A DNA stretch of 64,000 nucleotides from Streptomyces gelaticus (GCF_014649535.1 NZ_BMTF01000014.1:124001-188000); one strand, 5' to 3'; counted from the first letter of the stretch, positions 1 through 7,881 are shown. Made by a program: numbers and translations. Notes: generated by a model not told the origin, from the letters alone.

Positions 1-545
1 GAGCAGGCGCCCGGGCTCACCAGGGCCTCGGCGATCTCCTGGGGTGCCCAGCGGCGACGGTTCTCCTCGTCGCGCTCGTGGATCGCATGCGACCAGCGGT
101 TGCTCCAGCGCCTTTCGATACGGTCGAGGAGTTGGGCTGCCGTCCGGTGCGCGAGCTCTTCGAACAGAATATCGGGCAGGGTGCGCGGTACCCGGTGTCC
201 GAGGGCCTGGAGCAGTGGCTGGGGAAAGCCCTGCATGATGAAGCGCATCGGGTCGTTGCCCGGACTCTGCTTCCACTGCTGGCAGTGGCAGACGCCACCG
301 TCCGGCAGTGGCTTGTGGCAGCGGCTGCACAGTCCGCGGCAGTCCAGGCAGATCCCGTCGCTGAGCCCGTCCAGGTGCGGGGCCGGCGCCCTGCCGCATT
401 CACGGCAGCAGGCCGCGCACAGGCCGCAGAGCCGCTCGCTGCCCTGCTGGGTCGTCCAGTTCCGCTGCTGGCAGCGGCAGCACAGGCTGGTGTTGCAGTA
501 GTCGCTGTGCTCGCCGTTGTGCCGGCCGAGGGGAGCGAAGGACAA
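1..545 (-). CDS. Cysteine-rich putative zinc-binding protein, 3' end outside window
   Basis: The open frame runs leftward off the window edge, so the C-terminus is missing. I chose TTG at 545-543 because GAGGAAG lies four bases upstream and coding begins there (MSFAPLGRHNG). Residues about 17-100 carry a dense series of Cys pairs (CCRC, CGLC, CREC, CLDC, CSRC, CHC), which suggests two or more zinc ribbons. A helical, charged region follows (ERDEENRRRWAPQEIAEAL). I do not recognise the family; a nucleic-acid-binding or scaffold role is only an inference from the zinc ribbons. Confidence 0.7.
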   Translation of the reverse strand, partial: MSFAPLGRHNGEHSDYCNTSLCCRCQQRNWTTQQGSERLCGLCAACCRECGRAPAPHLDGLSDGICLDCRGLCSRCHKPLPDGGVCHCQQWKQSPGNDPMRFIMQGFPQPLLQALGHRVPRTLPDILFEELAHRTAAQLLDRIERRWSNRWSHAIHERDEENRRRWAPQEIAEALVSPGAC

Positions 546-703
546 GGTGCTTCCTCTTTTCGGGCTGGGGCGTACCGACGAAGCGGGTGCGGCTCGGCGG
601 CCCCTCCCCCGCATGGTGAAACTCCGTACAGCCTAGTGAACCCCCACCGGACCGGACGGACCGGGGAAACGGCACCGGCAAATGACGGGCATGCCTCTCG
701 CCC

Positions 704-1540
704 TCAGGCGCTCTCCCCGATGAACCTGCGCAGTTCGCGGGCGAGTGCCGCCGGGTTGTCCAGGGGGACCAGCGTCCCGGCCCCAGGGATCTCGACGTAC
801 TGCCCCTGCGGCAGCAGTTCGGCGAGGCGCCGGCCGGTCTCGGGCGGCATCATCCGGTCCTCCGCGCCCCAGGCCACGAGCGCGGGCCGGTCGAAGTGCC
901 GCAGCCGTTCGGCGGCCCGCAGGTAGGTGTCCTTCTGCGTGGAGCGCAGGAAGCGGGCGAGGTCCCGGCGGATCGCCCGGTCGGTCAGCAGCGGCCGGTA
1001 CCAGCGGCGCACCCGCTCGTACGGGATTCCGTGCGCCGTCATGCCGCCCAGTGAGCTGCCCGTCGCCACCAGGAAGGGCACCCGGAAGGACTGGAGGAGC
1101 AGGAACAGCCCTCCCGGCACTCGGCTCGCGGCCACCAGGGTGCGCCCCTGGACGCCCGGCGGGTAGTTGTCGAGCGCCTCGCAGGAGGTGAGCACCAGCC
1201 GGGCGATGCGTTCGTCGCGTACGCCGGGCAGGAGCTGGGCCGTGCCCGCGTCGTTCTGCACCAGTGTGACCCCGCGCAGGTCCAGCCGCTCCAGGAACTC
1301 GGCGAGCAGGTCCGCCACGCCCTGGGCCGACAGGTCCGCGGACGGACGCATCGGGCGACGGTGGCTGCCGAGCGGCAGTACGGGGACCACCACGCGGAAG
1401 TCGTCACGCAGCTCCGCCACGAGGGCGTCCCAGACGGAGCCGTCGAAGGCGAGCCCATGGACGAGCACCACGGTCCCGCCCGTGCCGTTCCCGGTGTCGG
1501 TGTACTCGATGGTTCCGGCGCTCAGTTCGATCTCCGGCAT
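704..1540 (-). CDS. Alpha/beta hydrolase with altered catalytic triad
   Basis: 278-aa cytoplasmic alpha/beta-hydrolase-fold protein. Visible motifs are the oxyanion region LVHGLAFDG (residues 26-34) and the nucleophile elbow VQNDAGTAQ with Asp97 instead of Ser. An Asp there is typical of the epoxide hydrolase/haloalkane dehalogenase branch. A late Asp follows in WGAEDRMMP. The usual catalytic His after GAG is Thr256 (IPGAGTLVPL), so the classical mechanism looks impaired. It is transcribed divergently from the TetR gene at 1599, and the 58-bp region between them holds a palindrome, so it is the likely regulated target. Substrate unknown. Confidence 0.9.
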   Translation of the reverse strand: MPEIELSAGTIEYTDTGNGTGGTVVLVHGLAFDGSVWDALVAELRDDFRVVVPVLPLGSHRRPMRPSADLSAQGVADLLAEFLERLDLRGVTLVQNDAGTAQLLPGVRDERIARLVLTSCEALDNYPPGVQGRTLVAASRVPGGLFLLLQSFRVPFLVATGSSLGGMTAHGIPYERVRRWYRPLLTDRAIRRDLARFLRSTQKDTYLRAAERLRHFDRPALVAWGAEDRMMPPETGRRLAELLPQGQYVEIPGAGTLVPLDNPAALARELRRFIGESA

Positions 1541-1569
1541 CGCATGGCCTCCCCGCGACTGTTACTTGA

Positions 1570-1581
1570 TAGACCGATCTA
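1570..1581. promoter_or_regulatory. Near-palindromic TetR-type operator candidate
   Basis: TAGACCGATCTA is a near-palindrome (TAGA..TCTA arms) in the short divergent region between the hydrolase and TetR genes. TAGACC cores are known for LmrA/YxaF-type TetR repressors, and the adjacent regulator resembles that group. Autoregulation and control of the hydrolase are inferred. Confidence 0.5.
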
Positions 1582-1598
1582 GTGAGAGACTATCCGGC

Positions 1599-2186
1599 AT
1601 GAGAATCACCGGCGACACCAGGCAGCGGATTGTCACCGCCGCCACCGAACTCTTCCGGCGGCAGGGCTACGCAGCGACCGGCATGAAGCAGATCGTCTCG
1701 GAGGCAGGGGCCCCGTACGGCTCGGCGTACCACTTCTTTCCCGGCGGCAAGGCGCAACTCGGCGAGGAGGTGATCCGGACCTCCGGAGCCGCCTACCTGG
1801 AGCTGATCGGCAGCCTCTTCGCCGACCCGGACACGGATCCGGCAGCCGCCACCGCCGCCGCCTTCACGGGCGCCGCCGAGACGCTCCGGGAGCTGGACTT
1901 CACCGACCCGTGCCCGATCGCCACCGTGGCGCTGGAGGTCGCCAGTACCCACGAGGGGCTGCGCGGCGCGACGGCGGAGGTCTTCGCCTCGTGGATCGAG
2001 GCCCTCGCCGGCTTCTACGCCGGTACGGGCATGGCGGCGGACACCGCCCGGGACACCGCGGGCTCGGTGATCGCCCTGCTCGAAGGATCCTTCATGCTCG
2101 CCCGCGCCGCCCACGACACGACCCCGGTCCACACGGCCGCCCGCGCGTCCGCCGCCATCGTCCGCGACGCCCTGGGATCCGGCTGA
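1599..2186 (+). CDS. TetR family transcriptional regulator (LmrA/YxaF-like)
   Basis: 195-aa repressor. The N-terminal HTH is clear: RQRIVTAATELFRRQGYAATG followed by a recognition segment GAPYGSAYHFFPGGK (about residues 6-50), typical of the LmrA/YxaF branch. The C-terminal ligand domain is helical with a conserved Cys (TDPCPIATVALEVAS). ATG at 1599 is chosen because the HTH begins immediately after it; longer upstream reading frame would run back through the divergent promoter. It likely represses itself and the divergent hydrolase through the palindrome at 1570-1581. A strong hairpin follows directly after the stop. Confidence 0.92.
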   Translation: MRITGDTRQRIVTAATELFRRQGYAATGMKQIVSEAGAPYGSAYHFFPGGKAQLGEEVIRTSGAAYLELIGSLFADPDTDPAAATAAAFTGAAETLRELDFTDPCPIATVALEVASTHEGLRGATAEVFASWIEALAGFYAGTGMAADTARDTAGSVIALLEGSFMLARAAHDTTPVHTAARASAAIVRDALGSG

Positions 2187-2241
2187 GTGGTGTCGGCCGG
2201 GCGGCGGGAACCCGTCTGCCCGGCCCGGGAGTTCACACCAC
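2187..2241 (+). terminator. Hairpin directly after the TetR stop codon
   Basis: Nested inverted repeat: GTGGTGT (2187-2193) with ACACCAC (2235-2241), GGCCGGGC (2195-2202) with GCCCGGCC (2218-2225), and CGGG with CCCG inside. It starts on the base after the TetR stop and has no long U tract, as is usual in Streptomyces. Confidence 0.65.
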
Positions 2242-2325
2242 CCGACCAGCGCTCGATGGCTGGCTCCGGCTGCAGCCAGGGGCCTCGCACCCAAGGTCGG
2301 CCAACACACAGAGCGAAGGATATTT

Positions 2326-2541
2326 CTGATCGAATACGACGTATCGGCAAATACAGTGCATATCCACCTGGTCGACAGGATCAGCTCGGGTGGAGCCGTT
2401 CGGCAGGAGCCTGCCGTCGAAGGCACTACGGCGGTACTCGACTGCGATGCGCAGGGACGACTTCTGGGCATTGAACTGTTCGATGCCAGGCGCCGGTTGC
2501 ACCCTGATCTGCTGGCCGTGGCCGAGCGGATCGACGGCTGA
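2326..2541 (+). CDS. DUF2283 family small protein
   Basis: About 71 aa. The pattern of a beta strand (EYDVSANTVHIHL), a middle strand (TTAVLDCDAQGRLLGIELFDA) and a short C-terminal helix is that of DUF2283 proteins, whose function is unknown. The family's first strand begins upstream of the GTG at 2356. I therefore extend to CTG at 2326, which has GAAGGA five bases before it; no ATG/GTG/TTG exists in frame there. If CTG is not used, the protein starts at 2356 and lacks its first strand. A weak hairpin follows at 2547-2573. Confidence 0.65.
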   Translation: MIEYDVSANTVHIHLVDRISSGGAVRQEPAVEGTTAVLDCDAQGRLLGIELFDARRRLHPDLLAVAERIDG

Positions 2542-2546
2542 GGCCT

Positions 2547-2573
2547 GCGGGAGCGCCCCGGCCGCGCTCCTGC
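2547..2573 (+). terminator. Weak GC hairpin after the DUF2283 gene
   Basis: GGAGCG pairs with CGCTCC across a CCCCGGCCG loop a few bases after the stop at 2541. The stem is short. Confidence 0.35.
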
Positions 2574-2894
2574 CACAGTCAGGCGGTGGCCACGAGCAGG
2601 TCCTCTCCGCCCGACGGGCGGACAGCGGTCAGTTGCTCCGCCCAGGACTCGCCGACCGCTCGGGCCTGGATTCGAGCACGATCACCGGATCAGCGGGATC
2701 CGGCCGTGGGAATGGCGGCGGACGGACTCGGACGCCGTTCAGCAGACGGAGCGGACGGAGCGGGCGAAGTCGATGCCCTCGGCTCCTGGGGCGCCCGACT
2801 CCCCCTGGTGACCGTCCACCACGGGGCCGGCTTCTTTCAGCGCGATGTCCGATTTCCGCCAGCTCGGGAACGGGAGTCTGCGGATGCTGGAGCC
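2574..2894. other. Non-coding gap with a possible minus-strand C-terminal remnant
   Basis: No convincing gene. On the minus strand an open stretch ending with TGA near 2582 reads AVGESWAEQLTAVRPS and onward to a plausible C-terminus, but it is interrupted by a stop near 2690. It may be the tail of a lost gene. The right end must hold the promoter and RBS for the DUF1203 gene at 2895. Confidence 0.3.
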
Positions 2895-3395
2895 ATGACC
2901 ACGACCTATGAGGTGCGGGCGATCGACCCCACCGTGCTGAAGCGGCTGCGGGATCGGGACGACGCCGGCCGCACCCGGGAACCCTTCACCGATCCGGAGG
3001 GCGGTGCACCGCTGCGCTGCTGTCTGCGGCACAGCGAACCCGGTGAGCGGATTGTCCTTGTCTCGTACGCGCCGCTGCAACGCTGGGCGTCGGACACGGG
3101 TGCCGAGCCGGGCCCGTACGACGAGCGCGGCCCGGTGTTCGTTCACGCCGAGGAGTGCGAAGGGGCGGCCTCCGGATCCGCCTATCCGGTCGAACTGCAC
3201 GGTGCCCGCCGTGTGTTGCGCTCCTACGATGCCCGGGGGCACATCATCGGCGGACGACTGATCGAGATCCCCAAGGAGCGGGCCTCCGAGGTGGATCACG
3301 CGTTGAGCGCGGTCTTCGCCGATCCGGATGTGGCACTGGTGCATGTCCGCGCAGTGGAGTTCGGCTGTTTCATGGTCGAAGTCCGTCGCCGGTAG
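2895..3395 (+). CDS. DUF1203 domain-containing protein
   Basis: 166 aa. The order of blocks is diagnostic of DUF1203: APLRCCLRHSEPGERIVLVSYAPL, then GPYDERGPVFVHAEEC, then LRSYDARGHIIGGRL, then DPDVALVHVRAVEFGCFMVEV at the C-terminus. No signal peptide, so cytoplasmic. Function is unknown for the family. ATG at 2895 begins the family-like N-terminus (MTTTYEVRAID); the open frame extends upstream but without family similarity. Monocistronic, followed by a hairpin. Confidence 0.9.
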   Translation: MTTTYEVRAIDPTVLKRLRDRDDAGRTREPFTDPEGGAPLRCCLRHSEPGERIVLVSYAPLQRWASDTGAEPGPYDERGPVFVHAEECEGAASGSAYPVELHGARRVLRSYDARGHIIGGRLIEIPKERASEVDHALSAVFADPDVALVHVRAVEFGCFMVEVRRR

Positions 3396-3408
3396 ACGAG
3401 GAGTGGGG

Positions 3409-3429
3409 GCCGGGCCCGCAGCGCCCGGC
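3409..3429 (+). terminator. Hairpin after the DUF1203 gene
   Basis: GCCGGGC (3409-3415) pairs with GCCCGGC (3423-3429), 14 bases after the stop codon. Confidence 0.45.
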
Positions 3430-3799
3430 TCCGCGCCACCGGATACCGCCCGGCAGCGCGATCTGCGGAAGTCGCGATCAGCCGGAATCATGCGCCTGCA
3501 CCGCCGACAGCGCGGATACATGGTTCCGGCGCCGCTGGGGGTGAGAGCACTCGGGCCTGCGACAGCCTCACCCACCCGAGCTGCGCAGATACTCCACGTC
3601 CCAGCGGCACGCCCAGCCTGCCGCACGACCCGGCGCCCCGACAGGCGTTGAATCGCAGGTCCGTACACGTATCTGTGCGCTCGGACCCTCTCACCCGCTC
3701 GGCGTCGGCATACCTACCGGTGGCGGGGACGGCCATACGCACGGCCGAACCGACGCCGGCGCTGCGGCCGGTGCCGAGGGGTACCTATGGATCCTGCGA
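3430..3799. other. No gene seen
   Basis: Six-frame reading gives only low-complexity Arg/Pro/Ala-rich frames with no family pattern or RBS. It forms the left part of the decayed stretch that runs to about 6.0 kb. Confidence 0.4.
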
Positions 3800-3972
3800 G
3801 GATTCGAGAGGGGAGAGGTTTCCGGGTGCCGGGTGCCCGGCGGGTGGGGGTGCTGCCCGGGCGCAGCCCAGCGGCTTCGATGACGGCCTGGTACGCGGTG
3901 AGGGAGGCCAGCGGCGGCGCGCCCGCCCGGACACTGCCGAGCCCGGCCTGCTCCTTCGCGAAGGAAGGAGTG
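3800..3972 (-). pseudogene. Remnant of zinc-type quinone oxidoreductase (MDR family)
   Basis: On the minus strand the frame reads PSFAKEQAGLGSVRAGAPPL, then ASLTAYQAVIEAAGLRPG. This matches the segment just before the Rossmann fold in MDR quinone oxidoreductases (AALPLAGLTAYQALVEAAGLRPGQ). No start, no NAD(P)-binding glycine motif and no remaining domain exist in frame, so only about 35 recognisable residues survive. Confidence is limited because the match is short and by eye. Confidence 0.5.
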
Positions 3973-4118
3973 TGAACGGGCCGACCATGTTCTCGGCGTG
4001 CGAGCCGACTCCGTACGGGTGGGGCAGCGTACTGGAGTCTGTGACACGTACCGCCGGACGAGCATCCCTGGCCGCGATCAGTTGTACGGCGGTCTGTCAG
4101 GGCCCTGGAGGGGCGGGG

Positions 4119-4895
4119 TCATGGGCCGGAGACGGTGAAGAGCGCGCCGTCCGGGTCACGGATGATGAAGGCGTCCTTCGGGGGGCCGTCGCGTGGCGGA
4201 ACCCACGATGATTCGCCCCCGGCGTCGACGGCTGCGGCTGCGGCCCGTGTGCTGTCCTCGACGCGGAAGTCTACGACCCACCGGGGCCGGATTCTGGGGT
4301 CCGCGGCGGTCTCGATGCCTCCGCCGCGCAGAGTGGCGACGGTACGCCCTTCGAGCTTCACGCGTACGTGGTCCTGCGCGTAGTCGACCGTACAACCGCC
4401 GGGCGGCTCGGCCCAGCCGAAGACTTCCCCGTAGAAGATGGCGGCCTCGAAGGCATGGCGGGTCTGGAGGTCCAGCCGCGCCGGGGCGCTGCCGTGCCCC
4501 ACCGGCCAGGCAAGGGCCGTGCCTTCCCAGATGCCGAAGACGGCCCCGTCGCGGTCGGCGGCGATCGCCGCACGGCCCACGGCCAGTTTCACGGGCCCGA
4601 CGGCGAGCGTGGCACCGCGCTCCCTGATCCGGTCGGCAGTCTCGTCGGCGTCGTCCACCGCGAAATACGGGGTCCAGACAGCGGGAGGGCTGCTGGCGGG
4701 AGAGCAGCAGCCGATCCCGGCGACGGGCCGGCCGTGCGCCACGGCCACACAGAAGTTGCTGCCGAGGGCACTGTCGACGAATTCCCAGCCCATGACGGCG
4801 GCGTAGAAAGCCTGGGCGGCATGCAGATCGCCCGCCAGCAGGCTGACCCAGCAGGGAGCTCCGTTTACGGGCCTGATCCTTCCGAGGGCCGGCAT
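4119..4895 (-). CDS. VOC family protein with two glyoxalase-like domains
   Basis: 258 aa made of two vicinal-oxygen-chelate modules, about residues 10-125 and 135-258. Each contains the DLxxAxxFYxxVxGW signature (DLHAAQAFYAAVMGWEF; ARLDLQTRHAFEAAIFYGEVFGW) and ends with the strand pattern DRDGAVFGIWE or DPDGALFTVSGP. Such proteins are usually metal-dependent lyases, dioxygenases or drug-binding resistance proteins. The substrate cannot be told here. It starts at ATG 4895. A hemerythrin-like remnant ends inside its 5' region in another frame. Confidence 0.88.
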   Translation of the reverse strand: MPALGRIRPVNGAPCWVSLLAGDLHAAQAFYAAVMGWEFVDSALGSNFCVAVAHGRPVAGIGCCSPASSPPAVWTPYFAVDDADETADRIRERGATLAVGPVKLAVGRAAIAADRDGAVFGIWEGTALAWPVGHGSAPARLDLQTRHAFEAAIFYGEVFGWAEPPGGCTVDYAQDHVRVKLEGRTVATLRGGGIETAADPRIRPRWVVDFRVEDSTRAAAAAVDAGGESSWVPPRDGPPKDAFIIRDPDGALFTVSGP

Positions 4896-4999
4896 TCGAT
4901 GCTCCTTCGGTTCCGCTGCCGATGACTCATGGGCTCCACCCAGACGTTCGCAAACAGTTCCTCCACCTCGCGATCGTCCGCCGTGAGTTCCGCGATCAT
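4896..4999 (-). pseudogene. Possible N-terminal remnant of a hemerythrin HHE protein
   Basis: Minus-strand ATG at 4999, preceded by GAGGA, gives MIAELTADDREVEELFANVW, resembling the start of hemerythrin-type proteins (IxxLTxDHREVExLF). The conserved His is Asp here, and the frame leaves the family after 20 residues, running into the VOC gene start. It looks non-functional. The similarity is short, so this call is tentative. Confidence 0.35.
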
Positions 5000-5324
5000 C
5001 TGGTCCTCGGGTCGAACATCACCTCCGGTTCCTCGGGGCCGGCCCGCTCCATGAGGAGCAGCACATCGAGGTCGGAACGGACCGGACCCCGAGATTCGCC
5101 CCTGCCTCCCCTGTCTCCACAACTCACCGTCCCATGGTGTCCGCCGGTCGGTGACGGACACGTGGCTATCGGCAGGGTCGAGTTCGTGATCCAACGGTGT
5201 ACCCCGGGCTGCTTCCCCGCATCTCAGCACCCTGGCTTTCGCGCCCGATCCCGCGCCACGACCGGGTAAATCGGTCCCCACCAGCGACGGAAGGACGTGA
5301 GGACACCCGGAAACGGCGTGTCAG

Positions 5325-5627
5325 TGCGAAGGACGCCTGCGGATGACAACTACGGACGGCGCCCGGACAGTTGCGGACGGTCTCCGGGATGACGCCGACG
5401 CCCAGGGTGGGTGTGGTCCGTGCGTCGAAAGGCGGCATCGAGGCGTGTATGTCCGCCCACCACGCCTCGGGCACGGGTGGGTTCCCCCAGTCCGCCGGAT
5501 CCGAATTCCCACCGGAGTGGGTCGGCACCACCAGGGTCCCGCCGTCGCCGAGGACATCGAGCAGCGCCGAGACGACGACGGCGGGACCGCCGCAGACCCA
5601 GCCGAGCGAGCTGAGCGAGGAGTGCAC
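5325..5627 (-). pseudogene. Truncated aminoglycoside 3-N-acetyltransferase (AAC(3)) homologue
   Basis: About 100 residues match the middle of the AAC(3) family in order: VHSSLSSLGWVCGGP, then LLDVLGDGGTLVVPTHSG, NPPVPEAWWADIHASMPPFD, RTTPTLGVGVIPETVR and SCHPQASFA. The family is about 265-280 aa. Here the N-terminus is replaced by unrelated sequence, and after SFA the frame becomes Arg/Ser-rich without the C-terminal catalytic half. The gene is therefore broken, and it is unlikely to give resistance. Confidence 0.75.
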
Positions 5628-5654
5628 GAGAGGCGCCGTGCGCAGCGAGAAGCA

Positions 5655-5963
5655 GCACGGCGAGCAGTGGGGCCTCGATCCCGTGCGGGCACGAACAGCG
5701 GGGCGGGCAGGTGGTCGGGGGCCACCCCGACGCCTCCCATGGCTCTCGCTCCCTGCAACGCGCCGCCGGTGGCGACCTGGGCGAGGCCGTCGGCACGGAC
5801 CGGGATCCGGTAGGGGGCATCGAAGGTGAGGATCACGATGCCGTGGCCGGTGCAGTTGATCCCGGCTGTGGTGAGGCGGTCCCGGAGCAGGGGCCGCGGC
5901 CGGTCGAACAGCACGGCGACATCCGGGACGCGGACGTAGTACTGCTCCGCCTCCCTGGGCCGG
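5655..5963 (-). pseudogene. C-terminal remnant of an Eis/GNAT-like acetyltransferase, frameshifted
   Basis: The minus strand reads EAEQYYVRVPDVAVLFDRPR, then GHGIVILTFDAPYRIPVRADGL, then GVAPDHLPAPLF. This resembles the sterol-carrier-like C-terminal domain attached to some GNAT enzymes (xxYVRVPDVAAFL ... LxFxxGxL ... LPxLLFG). The expected continuation (GPHGIEAPLLAV) lies in a different frame from about 5690, so a frameshift is present. No N-acetyltransferase domain precedes it; the CGNR gene lies there instead. Confidence 0.45.
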
Positions 5964-6072
5964 TTCGTGGTCGAGGAACCCCTGCCAGGCGGCAAGCCGG
6001 TCCGGCCACCGCGCGCCGGGCCGGCCGGATCGGGGCGCCCCGTCGCTCGGCCCGGATACGGTCGGAACGCGG

Positions 6073-6594
6073 TCATGGCACCGCTCGCGCGCGGTGCCGG
6101 CGTACCGCGTCCCGGTTGGCGCACCTCGGGGAGCAGTAGCGCTGCCGTCCGGTACGGGATGTGTCGGCGAAGATCGTGGTGCACCCGGTCACGGCGCACC
6201 GCCGCAGCCGGTGCATGCCCCGCCCCGCGAGGTGCAGTGCGGTACCGACGGAGATCAGTGAGAACAGCATGGAGCCGAGCGGCTGCCGGTCGTCGCGGTA
6301 GTGCAGGTGCCAGCCGTCTCCGGCGTGGTCGGTCAGCCGCGGGTAGGCGGCGGCCGCCGACAGCATCCGGTTGAGCAGCTCGGCGCGCTCGAGCTCGTCG
6401 TCGGCATCGACGACCTTCTCCCACGCGTCCAGCACTTTCCGGGTGGCGTCGAGGTCCTGCGGCGTGACCGAGCGCTCCACCACCAGGCCGGCGGCGCGGC
6501 AGCGGTCCGCGAGTTCCCCGGCATCGGCCGGGCGCCGGTTGGCCAGATCCGCGGCAAGGTTCACAACATCCTCGCCGTAAGGGTTGAGATGCAT
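6073..6594 (-). CDS. CGNR zinc-finger (ABATE domain) protein
   Basis: 173 aa, probably a stress-linked DNA-binding regulator. The N-terminal ABATE-like helical domain occupies about residues 1-115. The C-terminal zinc finger has the pattern C-x4-C ... YC-x3-C-x-NR (RRCAVTGCTTIFADTSRTGRQ, then RYCSPRCANRDAVRRHR, about residues 129-168). It ends in a basic tail. It is divergent from the GNAT gene at 6621 with only 26 bp between starts, so the two probably share control elements. Confidence 0.92.
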   Translation of the reverse strand: MHLNPYGEDVVNLAADLANRRPADAGELADRCRAAGLVVERSVTPQDLDATRKVLDAWEKVVDADDELERAELLNRMLSAAAAYPRLTDHAGDGWHLHYRDDRQPLGSMLFSLISVGTALHLAGRGMHRLRRCAVTGCTTIFADTSRTGRQRYCSPRCANRDAVRRHRARAVP

Positions 6595-6620
6595 AAGGCC
6601 ATTACATCAACGTGGTCGGC

Positions 6621-7124
6621 ATGAGACAACGCACTGAAAACCGCACTGAAAACCACGACTATGTACGGCAGGCGGTGGAGGACGACATCCCGGAGCTCGT
6701 ACGACTGCGGGAGATGTTGTTCGAGAACCTCGGCGGCTACTTCTTCAGCCCAGTGTCGGGAAGCGGCGCGTGGTTGGACACCCTGGCCGTGGTGCTGAAA
6801 GAGCAGCTGACCTCGGATGCCGTACGCGTCCTTGTCGTGGACGGTGCGAGCGGCCTGGCAGCCTGCGCCATCGGCACCATCGAGCAACGGCTGCCCGGCC
6901 CTCACCTGTGCAACGGCCGCATCGGACAGGTGATCGGTGTGATCACCGACCCGGGATACCGGCGCCTCGGATACAGCCGCTCGCTCATGCGGGGCCTGCT
7001 CGACTGGTTCCGGGAGAGCGATGTCGCCCGGGTCGACCTCTACGCCTCCGCCGAAGGAGAACCGCTCTACCGCGAACTCGGCTTCACCAACCACCCCGAC
7101 CCGTCGCTGTACTGGCGCCCGTGA
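6621..7124 (+). CDS. GNAT family N-acetyltransferase
   Basis: 167 aa, single GNAT domain. VRQAVEDDIPELVRLREMLF forms strand 1/helix 1. The acetyl-CoA site is seen in IGVITDPGYRRLGYSRSLMRGLL (V-x-Pxx-RxxGxxxxL, Tyr replacing the second Gly). The C-terminal DLYASAEGEPLYRELGF is canonical. ATG 6621 is preferred over GTG 6612. Substrate is unknown; some relatives modify antibiotics or amino acids. The divergent CGNR gene is the likely co-regulated neighbour. Confidence 0.88.
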   Translation: MRQRTENRTENHDYVRQAVEDDIPELVRLREMLFENLGGYFFSPVSGSGAWLDTLAVVLKEQLTSDAVRVLVVDGASGLAACAIGTIEQRLPGPHLCNGRIGQVIGVITDPGYRRLGYSRSLMRGLLDWFRESDVARVDLYASAEGEPLYRELGFTNHPDPSLYWRP

Positions 7125-7197
7125 CCGATGGGCGGCTGCCCATCAGTTGCGCCTCTCCCGGTCCGAGTCGCGTTCGACACGGAATCCTGGTGTCGGC

Positions 7198-7374
7198 TCA
7201 GACTTCACCCGTCGGGTGCAGTCGGGCGAACTCCCCGGCGGACATGCGCATCATGACGAGGTCATGTGTCGTCCGGTAGAGAACGAGCCGACGGTGCAGT
7301 ACCAGCGACGCCTCGTTGTGGGTGAGGGTCCACGCCTGACTCCGGTGGAACCACCGACTCGTGCGGTCTGCCAC
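7198..7374 (-). CDS. Small hypothetical ORF (58 aa), uncertain
   Basis: GTG at 7374 opens a 58-aa frame with a basic, aromatic N-terminus (RTSRWFHRSQAWTLTHNEAS) and a tail RTTHDLVMMRMSAGEFARLH that loosely resembles the final strand of GNAT proteins. It has no clear RBS. It could be a leftover of a third acetyltransferase or chance coding. It is convergent with the GNAT at 6621 and divergent from that at 7412. Confidence 0.3.
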   Translation of the reverse strand: MADRTSRWFHRSQAWTLTHNEASLVLHRRLVLYRTTHDLVMMRMSAGEFARLHPTGEV

Positions 7375-7411
7375 CCACCGTGCTCGCGGACTCGTCGGTA
7401 GGGTCGCGTCC

Positions 7412-7849
7412 ATGAGCGTCGAAGTGGAGGTCGTCCGCGGGGCGACCGACGAAGTGGTCGAAGCGGTCTCTCGTCTTCTGCCCCAGCTTTCGAGGTCGGC
7501 CGACGTGCCCGACCGGGAGTCGGTGGCCCGGCTGTTGCGCAGCGATGCCAACACCCTGCTCCTGGCCAGGGTCGAAGGCCGTGCGGTCGGCATGCTGACT
7601 CTGATCATGTTTCCGTTGCCGTCGGGGCTTCGCGGCCGCATCGAGGATGTCGTGGTCGACGAGGTGGCCCGGGGGCACGGTGTGGGAGTGGCGTTGACCG
7701 AGGAGGCACTGCGCCTGGCCGACGCAGCCGGGGTTCGGACGGTCGACCTCACCTCGCGTCCGTCCCGGCAAGCGGCGAATCGGCTGTACGAGCGGCTGGG
7801 ATTCCAGGCCCGCGATTCCAAGGTCTACCGGTTCGGGGTGCGGCCGTAG
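7412..7849 (+). CDS. GNAT family N-acetyltransferase
   Basis: 145 aa. The domain is compact: VVRGATDEVVEAVSRLLPQL, then the central strand GRAVGMLTLIMFPLPSGLRGRIEDVVVDEVARGHGVGVAL with the acetyl-CoA motif R-G-x-G-x-A (RGHGVGVAL), then the closing NRLYERLGFQARDSKVYRF. ATG at 7412 starts the domain directly. It is not paralogous in detail to the GNAT at 6621. A strong bidirectional hairpin ends the unit. Confidence 0.9.
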   Translation: MSVEVEVVRGATDEVVEAVSRLLPQLSRSADVPDRESVARLLRSDANTLLLARVEGRAVGMLTLIMFPLPSGLRGRIEDVVVDEVARGHGVGVALTEEALRLADAAGVRTVDLTSRPSRQAANRLYERLGFQARDSKVYRFGVRP

Positions 7850-7881
7850 CAGGGCGAGCACGCGGCGCGCACCATCATCCA

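Noticed and set aside
3648..4211. Plus-strand frame of 187 codons in the gap before the VOC gene
   Set aside because: No RBS, atypical composition, no family pattern; it overlaps the VOC 3' end and an MDR remnant on the other strand.
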